In this document: positions 15,525 to 23,975 of the stretch, piece after piece | How positions within the stretch are numbered: the stretch's first letter is position 1 | Layout of the letters: every line of letters begins with the position of its first letter | NCBI GenBank assembly: GCA_944381205.1 | Contig: CALWKG010000009.1 | Span: 1 to 34,200 of the forward strand | From: an uncultured Clostridia bacterium | Lineage (GTDB): Bacteria; Bacillota; Clostridia; Christensenellales; UBA1242 | Direction: 5' to 3' | Length of the DNA: 34,200 bases | Made by a program: the position numbers and the translations under genes | The notes under the pieces: generated by a model | Database searches by the model: none | Seen by the model: only the letters and a program-made list of their open reading frames with translations | What the model was told of the DNA's origin: nothing

Positions 15525-17111
15525 TTAATAAAGTTTTAAAAAGACTTCCGCCGTGGCGATGACATCATTTAAAGCCCTATGCGCATCTACTAAGTTAACT
15601 TCCAAGTACTTTGCCACAGTACCTAGTTTATAGTTTCTAAGCCCCTTTAACTTTTCTTTTGCAAGCAAAAAAGCATCTAATTGATTATTGTTAAAATCTA
15701 ACCCAATGCTTTTTCCGGCACGCAGTAAAAATATGCTATCAAAAGCAATACTATTATATCCCACCATTTGACTACCCTTACAAAACAAGTAAAAATCACG
15801 TATGACTTGTTCAATCGAACAGCAATTACTAACCATTTCGTCTGTAATTTTATTTACTTTTGTTGCTTCCGCCGGTATTGGTCTTTTTGGTTTTACAAGG
15901 GTAGTAAAAACTTCTTTATATTCACCATTTTCTATTTTTAGGGCACCTATTTCTATAATTTCATCTTGCGTTACGTTTACTCCCGTAGTTTCAAAGTCAT
16001 ACACGACAAATGAGCCTTGCCTAACTTCCTTAGACAAATGTCTTTCAATTTCAAACAAATTAGTTTGCTTTTGCGAGTAATATTTTTGTGGCCTAACAAA
16101 TTTGTAGTCTGTGATAAGTTCTTCGTTTACGATTTTTTCAACTTCGTTTTTATCAGGAATTGTGCAAAGAGATATGTTCTTTACTACTATTTCGTAATTG
16201 TCATTGTATTTTTCTACCTTTCCCTGAACTAAAATAGTGTCGCCATTTTTTAATAAGTGCATTTTGTGATAATTGACTTTACTTGGGAAGATTATTGCAT
16301 TTATTGTCCCCGTATTATCTTTTATTTGAAATCTAAATAAAGGCTTTTCTAACTCCTTTTCTTCACCGTCCTTTGTTTTCACCTTTCTTTTAGACTTGTA
16401 TGTACGTTCTGTTAAAAAAAATATTTTTCCAGCAATGACCGTGTTTTCGTATTCTTTTTTTATAGAAGAAATAACCCTTGGATTAAAATGAATCTCGTCA
16501 CCAACAATGACTCTTTTGTCACTAACTAAATATTTATCCAAATTCCCCACTACTAACGAATCTAACTCGCTTTGCCTTTCTATACTAGCAAGCCTATTTT
16601 GTAAACTTTTGTCATTTATTTCTGTTGCTTGTTTTTCACTTACAATAATAAGCACGTTGGCGCAAAATTGATTTTCAAGATATTCCTTTAACTCTCTATC
16701 TAATCCCGTTTTAAAAAATAAACTTTTATTTGCTTTTTCTAAACTTAAATTAATGGTAATATTTACCTTATCAATCAAAATATTCACATCTTGCCCACCC
16801 ATAGTATTAAATAACAAGGCACTGTTTTTCTTAAAAAACATACTAATTTTGTGCCTTATTAAATCGGGCTCTATAAAACTTTTACTAATATTTACAATAA
16901 CTTTTGCTTGTTTTAAAGTGACATAATCATTAACCACGTTTGTAATCTTTTGTTTATCGTCATTTGTTAAATCCTTATCAAAAGGATAAATAATCGATAA
17001 AACACATTCATTTTTTTGTCTATCAAAAAGAACTTGCTTTACCCTTAAAAAAGGATATTTATTGCAAGTTCTATCATTTATATATTTAATAAAAGTTTCT
17101 AACTTAGTCAT
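15525..17111 (-). CDS. Polymerase-less PolC: PolC N-terminal/OB region plus DEDDh exonuclease
   Basis: A 528-residue protein in the place where Bacillota carry polC. Residues 1 to about 200 resemble the PolC N-terminal domain. About 215-325 is the PolC OB fold (EKPLFRFQIKDNTG, VEKYNDNYEIVV). Residues 368-528 are a DEDDh 3'-5' exonuclease with all catalytic residues: D372 and E374 (YDFETTG), D458 (AFDS), H511 and D516 (DAHRALND). The PHP domain that normally surrounds the exonuclease, and the polymerase, thumb and tail of the ~1450-residue enzyme, are absent, and the 137-nt gap to rimP holds no remnant. I infer a free-standing proofreading or repair exonuclease. There is no ribosome binding site; a promoter ending 6 nt before the ATG suggests a leaderless mRNA. 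Confidence 0.85.
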   Translation of the reverse strand: MTKLETFIKYINDRTCNKYPFLRVKQVLFDRQKNECVLSIIYPFDKDLTNDDKQKITNVVNDYVTLKQAKVIVNISKSFIEPDLIRHKISMFFKKNSALLFNTMGGQDVNILIDKVNITINLSLEKANKSLFFKTGLDRELKEYLENQFCANVLIIVSEKQATEINDKSLQNRLASIERQSELDSLVVGNLDKYLVSDKRVIVGDEIHFNPRVISSIKKEYENTVIAGKIFFLTERTYKSKRKVKTKDGEEKELEKPLFRFQIKDNTGTINAIIFPSKVNYHKMHLLKNGDTILVQGKVEKYNDNYEIVVKNISLCTIPDKNEVEKIVNEELITDYKFVRPQKYYSQKQTNLFEIERHLSKEVRQGSFVVYDFETTGVNVTQDEIIEIGALKIENGEYKEVFTTLVKPKRPIPAEATKVNKITDEMVSNCCSIEQVIRDFYLFCKGSQMVGYNSIAFDSIFLLRAGKSIGLDFNNNQLDAFLLAKEKLKGLRNYKLGTVAKYLEVNLVDAHRALNDVIATAEVFLKLY

Positions 17112-17117
17112 AAATTA

Positions 17118-17146
17118 ATTTTATGTCACAAAATGTAATATGTCAA
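17118..17146 (-). promoter_or_regulatory. Promoter of the polC-like gene, inside the 3' end of rseP
   Basis: TTGACA (17141-17146), a 17-bp spacer and TAAAAT (17118-17123). The -10 ends 6 nt before the ATG at 17111, so the predicted +1 is the A of the start codon. The -35 lies in the last codons of rseP and the -10 spans its stop. No Shine-Dalgarno sequence is present. Confidence 0.75.
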
Positions 17147-18395
17147 CCAATAAAACAAAGGCCAGCAATATAAGAAGCCCTACAAAATGTATTGTCCCCT
17201 CTACCTTGCGGTTAATCGGTTTACCCCTTATACCTTCTATCGCAACAAACACCATTCTAGCGCCGTCTAGTGCTGGAAATGGTAAGAGATTAAACACGGC
17301 AAGATTTATAGATATTAAAGGTATTAGTAATAATAAATTTGCCATATTCATAGCAGTTGCTTCTGCCATAGTGACGACTGTGGTTACTGTCCCGCCAAGT
17401 GCTGATAAATCTAGTTGGAAAGTAATAAGTTGCCACAATATAATCAAAATTTTCCACACCCACTGCCCGCAAAACACAAAGGTTTGACCAAGTGCTTCAA
17501 AAAAACCATAGCGATAATTACTAGTTGTTACCCCTAGCAACTCACCTTTTAGTACAAAACCGCTTTCGCTATCACCTTCAACGGCATAAGTCCTATCATT
17601 TATAACTACACTATTGTCTACAACATCGTATGGCTCCCCTTCGATTTTACCATCTACAACTTTAATGACTTGTATTTTACCTTCTTCTTCCCTTACCGCA
17701 TAACTATAACTTTCGCCATCTAGCGAGTAAAGTTTACCATAAGTATTATCGCTAGAATGTGACATTTCCGCAAAGTAGCCTTTGTAAACTTCTATGTCCA
17801 ACTCTTCCCCATTTCTTTTAACGCGAACAGTAAAAGTATTTTCTTGCCCTGGCTCTATATTTGCAACTAAATTTGTAAAATATTTATCGTACACTAAATT
17901 TGTATATTCGCCATTTACAGCCAAAACTATGTCGCCTTCTTTTAACCAACCCCTTTCGCCGCTTTGCACTTCTTCATAAATTTCACTAGGAACTTCAACA
18001 TTCGTTATTTGCACCTTATCTGCATAACCATAACTCATAAGCAAAATAGCCGCAAATATAAGCGCTGATAAAAAGTTAAAAAAAGCCCCCATAAAAAGAA
18101 CTATTAATCTTTTCCATACAGGCATACTATTAAAGGCTCCCGGGGTGTTAGGCTTATCTTCGTCTTCACCTTCAAACGCACAATATCCGCCCAGTGGAAA
18201 AATTCTGAGAGAAAAAATCTCTCCGTCCTTTTTTTTCTTTTGAAAAATTGCTTTACCAAAACCTATTGAAAACTCGTTAATTTTAAATTTTAATATTTTG
18301 CCTGCCGTATAATGCCCAAACTCGTGCACCATTATCATAAAAAGCAGTGCGCAAATGGCAATAAAAATATATAAAACCCAATCAAAAAAACCCAA
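17121..18395 (-). CDS. rseP: RIP metalloprotease RseP (site-2 protease family)
   Basis: A 424-residue integral membrane zinc protease that cuts substrates within the membrane, typically releasing anti-sigma factors. HEFGHYTAG (about 25-33) holds the two zinc His and catalytic Glu. A PDZ domain lies in the middle (GWLKEGDIVLAVNG), and NLLPFPALDGAR near the C-terminus gives the third ligand, with transmembrane helices at both ends. The PDZ region is followed by an insertion of about 100 residues. The start is TTG with AAAGGGG upstream. In related genomes dxr precedes and ispG follows this gene; neither is present here. Confidence 0.94.
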   Translation of the reverse strand: MGFFDWVLYIFIAICALLFMIMVHEFGHYTAGKILKFKINEFSIGFGKAIFQKKKKDGEIFSLRIFPLGGYCAFEGEDEDKPNTPGAFNSMPVWKRLIVLFMGAFFNFLSALIFAAILLMSYGYADKVQITNVEVPSEIYEEVQSGERGWLKEGDIVLAVNGEYTNLVYDKYFTNLVANIEPGQENTFTVRVKRNGEELDIEVYKGYFAEMSHSSDNTYGKLYSLDGESYSYAVREEEGKIQVIKVVDGKIEGEPYDVVDNSVVINDRTYAVEGDSESGFVLKGELLGVTTSNYRYGFFEALGQTFVFCGQWVWKILIILWQLITFQLDLSALGGTVTTVVTMAEATAMNMANLLLLIPLISINLAVFNLLPFPALDGARMVFVAIEGIRGKPINRKVEGTIHFVGLLILLAFVLLVDILHFVT

Positions 18396-18685
18396 AACTA
18401 AACCCCTTTATATAACTAAAACTGTAAATTAATTTTATAAAATTTGTGTATCGTTTGTAATCAATTTACAAAATATCTATACCTTTTAAATTTTTGTTTT
18501 TATAACTTTATAAGTCATTTATACTAATACAACATCAAATTCATAATCAACTTTACTGGCATTAAAAGACTAGAAAATTTAATATACTCCTTTTGCCTTA
18601 AAGGATTTTTGTCAACTTTATTTTTAGCAAAAATTTAAAATTTTACAATATAATTATACTCTTTTTACTAAAAAAATATATCTTT
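18396..18685 (-). other. 290-nt gene-free gap between cdsA and rseP
   Basis: No reading frame of note. dxr often lies here in Clostridia, but I see no recognisable remnant. The stretch is AT-rich; a TTGACA on the minus strand (near 18611-18616) has no -10 at proper distance, so I assign no promoter. Confidence 0.5.
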
Positions 18686-19633
18686 TTATCCAAATATAAA
18701 TAGTAAACACGCAAATACAAAAGGAGCATTAAAAACAATAGAATCTAGTCTATCCAAAACTCCGCCGTGACTCTTAAAGAAGTCCCCCGCATCTTTCACA
18801 TCAGCACGTCTTTTTAAAAATGACTCAAAAATATCTCCCGCCTGAGCAATAAAACTACCTACAAATCCCACAATGATAAATTGCCAAAAATACGCAACAG
18901 CAAATGCTTCCTTAAAAATAAGGGCAAATACAAAGTAAGTTATAAGAGCCCCAACAATTCCGCCCAAAAGTCCAAATAAAGCCCCTGCAATCGTTTTATT
19001 TGGACTAATACTTGGACATAATTTTTTGCCCTTTATTAATTTTCCAAAAGCCATTGCAAAAGTATCTGTTAAGCAACAAATCGTAAACAACAAAACTAGC
19101 CCAAATAATCCCATAGGCACACCATAAGTAGTGTCATTAAGTATATCTAACCCTAAGCCTTGTATGTGATTTATAAGATAAGCAAAGAAAATCAATAAAC
19201 TAGGATAAACCATAACCGCTAGTGTATTGTTAGCCTTAAAAACAGCAAATTGAGTTGTATCCATATTGGTAACAAGCCTAAATTCGTCTTTTTCTAAATC
19301 TTTCTTTATAAAGAGCATAGACCCCAGCATTGTAGCCAAATAAACAAGTAACACAATACCAAAAACCATAAGTAGTATTGTAATTGCACTAAGAGAACAC
19401 AAAATACCAACAAACGAAGCGGTAAAGATTAAAAAGCACGTAATCTCTGGCACATATTTAAAAGTTGGATTACCTGATTTTAGTTGCAACTTGTTAAATT
19501 CCATAGTTGCAATCATACTAAAAAATAATATTACAAAATCAAATATGTGTGGTGAAAAATATTGCACCACAAGGCTCACTATTAAAAATAAAGTGAGTAA
19601 TAGCCCTATTCTAACTTTTTCTTTATCATTCAT
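18686..19633 (-). CDS. cdsA: Phosphatidate cytidylyltransferase
   Basis: A 315-residue polytopic membrane enzyme that makes CDP-diacylglycerol from CTP and phosphatidic acid. The C-terminal signature is present as SFLKRRADVKDAGDFF followed by SHGGVLDRLDS; the usual PGHGG turn reads KSHGG, a mild deviation. SPNKTIAG is a second conserved motif. It is about 40 residues longer than many homologues because of an N-terminal membrane region and a loop around 115-135. It follows uppS by 17 nt. Confidence 0.93.
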   Translation of the reverse strand: MNDKEKVRIGLLLTLFLIVSLVVQYFSPHIFDFVILFFSMIATMEFNKLQLKSGNPTFKYVPEITCFLIFTASFVGILCSLSAITILLMVFGIVLLVYLATMLGSMLFIKKDLEKDEFRLVTNMDTTQFAVFKANNTLAVMVYPSLLIFFAYLINHIQGLGLDILNDTTYGVPMGLFGLVLLFTICCLTDTFAMAFGKLIKGKKLCPSISPNKTIAGALFGLLGGIVGALITYFVFALIFKEAFAVAYFWQFIIVGFVGSFIAQAGDIFESFLKRRADVKDAGDFFKSHGGVLDRLDSIVFNAPFVFACLLFIFG

Positions 19634-19650
19634 TTTAAATAACCTACTTT

Positions 19651-20376
19651 TTACTTTTTTATAGCCCCAAATCTTCTATCTCTTTTTTGAAACTCTACTA
19701 TTGCTTCGTCTAGTTGTTCTTCCCTAAAATCTGGCCACGCAGTTTTTGGAAAATATAACTCAGAGTATGCACATTGATACATCATAAAATTGCTTAGACG
19801 TTGTTCTCCACTAGTACGAATAACTAAGTCTGGGTCTGGGATATTGCAAGTTTGTAAATAAGACCTAAAAATATCTTCATTTACTTCCTTTACCCCATCT
19901 TTTATTATTTTGTTAATCGCACCGATGATTTCTGCCCTGCCACCATAATTAAGTGCAATATTTACAATAAGCCCAGTGTTGTTTTTGGTTAATTGCTCAC
20001 ACTCAGCAATTTCCTTTTGCAAATCTTCTGGTAATTTTGAAACATCGCCTATTACGGTAATCTTCATATTAGACTTTAAAAAACTTTCCTTTTTACTCTT
20101 TAATAAATCCCTTGCTATCCTAAAAATCTCATCTACTTCGTCTTTTGGCCTGTTCCAATTTTCAGTAGAAAAAGCAAAAAAAGAAACAACCTTTATTCCC
20201 AAATCTCTTGCGTGCCTAACTACCGACTCCATAGCATTAGCACCTATTTTGTGCCCATAAGTCCTAAGCATACCACGTTTTTTTGCCCACCTTCCATTAC
20301 CGTCCATAATAAAGGCAATATGATTGGGCATTCTATTAAAATCAATTTCATCTTTATAATTTTTTTTCTTAAACAT
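19651..20376 (-). CDS. uppS: Undecaprenyl diphosphate synthase (isoprenyl transferase)
   Basis: A 241-residue cis-prenyltransferase making the C55 lipid carrier for cell-wall synthesis. FIMDGNGRWAKKRG carries the catalytic Asp and the diphosphate-binding Arg; FFAFSTENWNRP and the late DLVIRTSGEQRLSNFM are the other signatures. AAGGATTTATT precedes the ATG. It lies 12 nt after frr. Confidence 0.96.
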   Translation of the reverse strand: MFKKKNYKDEIDFNRMPNHIAFIMDGNGRWAKKRGMLRTYGHKIGANAMESVVRHARDLGIKVVSFFAFSTENWNRPKDEVDEIFRIARDLLKSKKESFLKSNMKITVIGDVSKLPEDLQKEIAECEQLTKNNTGLIVNIALNYGGRAEIIGAINKIIKDGVKEVNEDIFRSYLQTCNIPDPDLVIRTSGEQRLSNFMMYQCAYSELYFPKTAWPDFREEQLDEAIVEFQKRDRRFGAIKK

Positions 20377-20388
20377 AATAAATCCTTT

Positions 20389-20955
20389 TTATACTTCCAT
20401 TATTTCCTTTTCTTTGCTTTCGCATAATTTCTCTATAATTCCGTTATATTTATTTACGATATCTTGAACATCATCTTCGGCAGTTTGCATTTCGTCCTTA
20501 GTCATTTGCTTATTTTTTTCGGCAGATTTAAAAATTTCTAAGACGTCTTTTCTATCATTTCTAACTGCAATTTTTGCTTCTTCACACAAAGACTTTACCT
20601 CTTTTACAATTTCTTTTCTTCTCTCCTCTGTCAAACTTGGAAACACCAATCTAATGGTTCTACCGTCGTCACTTGGGGTGACACCCAAATCAGAGGCCAA
20701 AATACTTTTATTAATTTCCTTAACCATACTGATATCCCACGGTGATATCACTATCATTCTTGCTTCTGGCACAGAAATATTTGCCATTTGCGAAAGTGGA
20801 GTCATAGTACCGTAGTAATTTACTAAAACTCTATCTAGCATCTTAGGATTTGCCCTGCCTGCCCTTATTATAGAATATTCGTACTTTAACCTATCTACCC
20901 TTTCATTTAATTTTTTTTCAAAATTTTTTAATTTTTCACTATAATCTTCTAACAT
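20389..20955 (-). CDS. frr: Ribosome recycling factor
   Basis: A 188-residue RRF that splits the post-termination ribosome together with EF-G. The conserved IRAGRANPKMLDRVLVNYYG, PEARMIVISPWD and the long C-terminal helix with NDRKDVLEIFK are clear. AAAGGGAAAGG precedes the ATG. First gene of frr-uppS-cdsA; pyrH, often upstream, is not in this window. Confidence 0.96.
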   Translation of the reverse strand: MLEDYSEKLKNFEKKLNERVDRLKYEYSIIRAGRANPKMLDRVLVNYYGTMTPLSQMANISVPEARMIVISPWDISMVKEINKSILASDLGVTPSDDGRTIRLVFPSLTEERRKEIVKEVKSLCEEAKIAVRNDRKDVLEIFKSAEKNKQMTKDEMQTAEDDVQDIVNKYNGIIEKLCESKEKEIMEV

Positions 20956-21069
20956 AACCTTTCCCTTTTAATATTTTTTTATGATTACAAACCTTGAAAG
21001 CCACAATATTTTGCACTAACTTAAATTGCAATTTTAAATTTACAAATTACAATTTTTGCACTTTGCATT

Positions 21070-21098
21070 ATTGTACATAATATTTTTTATTATTGCAA
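21070..21098 (-). promoter_or_regulatory. Candidate promoter of frr-uppS-cdsA
   Basis: TTGCAA (21093-21098), a 17-bp spacer and TACAAT (21070-21075). It would give a leader of about 110 nt before frr. The rest of the gap 20956-21332 is AT-rich and shows nothing else I can identify. Confidence 0.45.
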
Positions 21099-21332
21099 AT
21101 TTTTTTAGCAATTTTCAAAAATCTTTAACCCAAAAGTTTCTAATTTGATTATTTATACTATAAATCGCACAGAGTTTTGTGCTCAATAACCTAATTTTAT
21201 CAATCCTTATTTCTTATGATACAATTCTTACAAATTAAACAAAAAAACTATGATAAAACTAATATGATTACAAAAATAATTTTAATAATCCTACAAAAAT
21301 CAACAAATAATACATATAGGGAGGATATAATT

Positions 21333-21497
21333 ATGAAAAGTGACATTATTTTTGGTATGCTTTTAGGCTCGCTGGTTGGTGCTATGATTGCTACATATAA
21401 CAAACCTACGCAACAAGCCATAAAAAAAGGAACGGAAATAGTAAAAAACGAAACCTCAAAAGTATTGGAAAAAGCCAAAGAAAAATTAGATGAGTAA
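21333..21497 (+). CDS. Small membrane protein, YtxH-like
   Basis: A 54-residue protein. Residues 4-21 form one hydrophobic, glycine-containing segment (IIFGMLLGSLVGAMIATY) followed by an amphipathic, lysine-rich helix. This is the layout of YtxH-type proteins, whose role is poorly known. The frame is open upstream to 21216, but AGGGAGG stands 8 nt before the ATG at 21333. It is one of few plus-strand genes and converges on the 21578-22057 gene. Confidence 0.7.
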   Translation: MKSDIIFGMLLGSLVGAMIATYNKPTQQAIKKGTEIVKNETSKVLEKAKEKLDE

Positions 21498-21520
21498 AAA
21501 AAACAAATTTAGCCGTAAAA

Positions 21521-21569
21521 AAAAGTATAGTTTAAACTATTTTATTAAAATAGCCTTAACTATACTTTT
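21521..21569. terminator. Bidirectional nested-hairpin terminator
   Basis: A perfect 12-bp outer stem (21521-21532 with 21558-21569) encloses a second 7-bp hairpin (CTATTTT/AAAATAG). T-rich tracts lie on both sides: eight T on the minus strand, and TTTTATTTT on the plus strand. It separates convergent genes. Confidence 0.8.
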
Positions 21570-21577
21570 ATTTTGCC

Positions 21578-22057
21578 TTATTCTTTGCTAAGCCCTAAGT
21601 CTAAATCCAACACACTAGCAAACTCTTGCATCATATCGTTTTCAAACTCTGCCCCTTTGGCAAATTCGCTCGTAATCGAAGCCAAAAATCCCGTTGCAAG
21701 TTCGCCAAATTTTGTCTTTTTCTTTTTATCTCCCGACGTATTTTTGAAAAGATTTGCAAAAACTGAACAAATTGTGTTCTGAGCAATTTTAAAAAAAAGG
21801 TCACTCTTTTTTAGCAAAAACGGACTTGCTACAAAAACCACATTATCCCCGAACCCAACAGGTTTATTACTACTGGATTTAGTATATTCTACTTTTACTG
21901 GCTCTTTTTTAAACTTATCTCTTTTTGTTTTAGGTAAATTAGATAAAATGTAATCAAGAGTCTTATTTTCATAAAACTTAACGCAATCTTCCACAACGGA
22001 CTTTTTTTGTTCTAAACTTAAATCTTCCCACTTATTATAATTTTTTAAAAAATTCAT
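21578..22057 (-). CDS. Hypothetical protein
   Basis: A 159-residue soluble protein of unknown function. No family is recognised. The N-terminal 70 residues are charged and helical (FLKNYNKWEDLSLEQKKS), and the C-terminal part is more hydrophobic (SPFLLKK...FFKIAQ...GELATGFLASI) with an acidic end. The frame opens at a TTG at 22081, but AAGGGGTAG directly precedes the ATG at 22057, which I take as the start. It appears to be a single-gene unit between two terminators. Confidence 0.65.
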   Translation of the reverse strand: MNFLKNYNKWEDLSLEQKKSVVEDCVKFYENKTLDYILSNLPKTKRDKFKKEPVKVEYTKSSSNKPVGFGDNVVFVASPFLLKKSDLFFKIAQNTICSVFANLFKNTSGDKKKKTKFGELATGFLASITSEFAKGAEFENDMMQEFASVLDLDLGLSKE

Positions 22058-22113
22058 AACTACCCCTTCCCCTTTAAACAACTCTAAATCAAGTTAAGTT
22101 TAGCACAAAGTTT

Positions 22114-22157
22114 AAAAAAAGCAAAATAAATTTTCAAAATATGTGGGCTTGAAAATT
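22114..22157 (-). terminator. Terminator of the 22162-22734 gene
   Basis: A perfect 9-bp stem (22129-22137 with 22149-22157) with an 11-nt loop is followed on the minus strand by TATTTTGCTTTTTTT. Confidence 0.65.
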
Positions 22158-22161
22158 ACAA

Positions 22162-22734
22162 TTAGTTATCGTCTTTTCGGTCTAAAATTCCGCTTAATAA
22201 TAATCGTCTTATTTGAACAGGCAATCTATTTAAGTCTACTTCTTCGCCGTCAACATCAATAGTGGAGTTGTTTTTTAGTTTTTCGACAATCTCATCATCA
22301 ACATTATGCTCTTCAAAACTTTTTACCCTTTTTGGTAAATCAACAGAATTTTCGTCATCGTCATCATCAAGGGTTATATCTGCTAATTTTTTTAACTTTT
22401 GCCTGCTCCTTTCAAATTCTTGTCTATCCGCTTCTTTATTTTCAAAAGTAAACTTTTTGCTAGTCTTTATTTCTTCTTGGGCAGTATTTAAAGTTAGTTG
22501 CTTTTGTTTATCCTTGGGAAGTAAAATAGGCCTAGTTTGCATTTCGCTTTTTACAACTTTATTAGACTTTTTCTCTTGTTTTTTAAAATTATTTTTCTTT
22601 TTGAACATTGACACAATGCCGTTTTTTATCCAAACAAAGAATTTTTTTATGTGTTTAAAATATAGCAATACAAAAGCAAACAAAAATACACAAACGCATA
22701 TAATCAATACAATAAAAACAGTATTTTCGTTCAC
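22162..22734 (-). CDS. Single-pass membrane protein with long charged tail
   Basis: A 190-residue protein of no recognised family. Residues 5-27 are one strongly hydrophobic segment, followed by a basic stretch (FKKKNNFKKQEKKSNK), so the tail is probably cytoplasmic. An acidic run DDDDDEN lies near 125, and a more ordered C-terminus (EEVDLNRLPVQIRRLLLSGILDRKDDN) could be a short binding module. The start is GTG with AAGGGGGAT before it. It follows floA, but is not NfeD, the usual flotillin partner. Confidence 0.65.
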   Translation of the reverse strand: MNENTVFIVLIICVCVFLFAFVLLYFKHIKKFFVWIKNGIVSMFKKKNNFKKQEKKSNKVVKSEMQTRPILLPKDKQKQLTLNTAQEEIKTSKKFTFENKEADRQEFERSRQKLKKLADITLDDDDDENSVDLPKRVKSFEEHNVDDEIVEKLKNNSTIDVDGEEVDLNRLPVQIRRLLLSGILDRKDDN

Positions 22735-22768
22735 TTTTTATCCCCCTTATTTTGCTTCTTTTCTATAT

Positions 22769-22796
22769 TTTATATATTTACTAACACTTATCACAA
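22769..22796 (-). promoter_or_regulatory. Candidate promoter of the 22162-22734 gene
   Basis: TTGTGA (22791-22796), a 16-bp spacer and TATAAA (22769-22774). Confidence 0.4.
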
Positions 22797-22812
22797 ATTA
22801 TAATCACACATA

Positions 22813-23829
22813 TTAATAATCTTCATCTTCGTCACTATTGCCTGCTTTTTTTGTAATACTTGATAAAATTGACTTTCTCATATCTGTATCGGCAATTAAA
22901 TTTTGCAATTTGTAGTAATCTATCATACTTATTTTGTCACTATCGTTACTGCCAAGTTTCCTTAACATCTCACTTTCTAACTCTGCTCGCTTTAATCTTT
23001 CTTCTTGAACTTTATTCTTTAATCTTTGTTCTTCCAGTTGTGCTTCGGCACGCTTTTTATCAATTTCTATAAGTTCCATTTGTCCATCGTGTTCTTTTTC
23101 CTGCAAAGTCTTTTCGTATTCATAATCTTTACCAAGTCTTACACTAATGACACTCATATCTACTACTTTTAACGCACTATCGCTACTCTCACATTTTATC
23201 CTTGCAACCTTAGTTAAAATGTCGCTATTTGATATAATTTCTTGGGCGTTCTCGCTTGCTACTGTACATACAACACTTTCTTTTACCTTAGAGATTAAAA
23301 CTTCTTCCTTAGAACCTTTTAAATAATTATCTAACCTAGATTTTACACTTATGCTCAGTTCTACCAGAACTTCTTTTCCATCTAAACTTACGGTTTTAAA
23401 TTCGTCTGTGCTTATTATCCTAGGACTCAAAGCATCATTAACAACCGTCTTTATGTCCCTTTTGTCCAAATCTAAAACCTTTATTGTGTCTAGGGACAAA
23501 TCTACACCCGCATCTCTGGCATATAATGCGCCTAGTACCACATTTTGCAAATTTCCACCACTTGCAAAATGCACTTCTAATGCGTTAAGCGATAGGTTTA
23601 ATTGTGCTTTTTTTGCGTATATATACCACTCTGTAATCATCTTATATGGCAAACCACGCATCTTCATACTACGCAACCTAAACCCGCTAATATATGCCTT
23701 GGAAAACAAACATTTAAAGTATTCTTTCACTGGTACCAATATCAAAAAAAGTACGGCAAAAATAGCCAGCACAACCAATACACAAATAGAAAATATTCCA
23801 AAACCACTTATTAATAACATCTTTTCCAT
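22813..23829 (-). CDS. floA: Flotillin-like protein FloA
   Basis: A 338-residue SPFH-domain protein that scaffolds functional membrane microdomains. A hydrophobic N-terminal hairpin (about 4-32) is followed by the FloA core (FRLRSMKMRG, ALEVHFASGGNLQNVV, DLDKRDIKTVV, SPRIIST). A Glu/Lys/Arg coiled coil follows (about 240-295), and the typical MIDYYKLQNLIADTDMRKSI end. The frame is open to a GTG at 23847, but the -10 box TATAAT of its promoter lies within that extension, and the ATG at 23829 falls on the predicted +1. The message is thus probably leaderless; no ribosome binding site exists. Confidence 0.92.
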   Translation of the reverse strand: MEKMLLISGFGIFSICVLVVLAIFAVLFLILVPVKEYFKCLFSKAYISGFRLRSMKMRGLPYKMITEWYIYAKKAQLNLSLNALEVHFASGGNLQNVVLGALYARDAGVDLSLDTIKVLDLDKRDIKTVVNDALSPRIISTDEFKTVSLDGKEVLVELSISVKSRLDNYLKGSKEEVLISKVKESVVCTVASENAQEIISNSDILTKVARIKCESSDSALKVVDMSVISVRLGKDYEYEKTLQEKEHDGQMELIEIDKKRAEAQLEEQRLKNKVQEERLKRAELESEMLRKLGSNDSDKISMIDYYKLQNLIADTDMRKSILSSITKKAGNSDEDEDY

Positions 23830-23835
23830 ACTTAG

Positions 23836-23844
23836 ATTATACCA
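23836..23844 (-). promoter_or_regulatory. Extended -10 promoter of floA
   Basis: A perfect extended -10 TGGTATAAT (minus strand), without a good -35. It ends 6 nt before the floA ATG, placing +1 on the start codon. Confidence 0.7.
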
Positions 23845-23889
23845 CACAAAATAAAAAAATAAAGGGGCAATTTTAAAATTTTATTAAAC

Positions 23890-23925
23890 AAAAAATAGGA
23901 GAGCCAGTTGTACCAAAAACTCCCC
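23890..23925 (-). terminator. Terminator of the transketolase operon
   Basis: GGGGAG (23920-23925) pairs with CTCTCC (23898-23903), with an inner AGTT/AACT pair, followed on the minus strand by TATTTTTTG. It lies about 50 nt after the tkt stop. Confidence 0.7.
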
Positions 23926-23975
23926 TTTTCTTACCTTTCAAATGATAAAACTTTGCTTTTTAAACTTAATTTTAA

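Noticed and set aside
18606..18640. Promoter for rseP at TTGACA near 18611-18616
   Set aside because: No -10 hexamer at 16-18 bp; the nearest TATATT is about 23 bp away.
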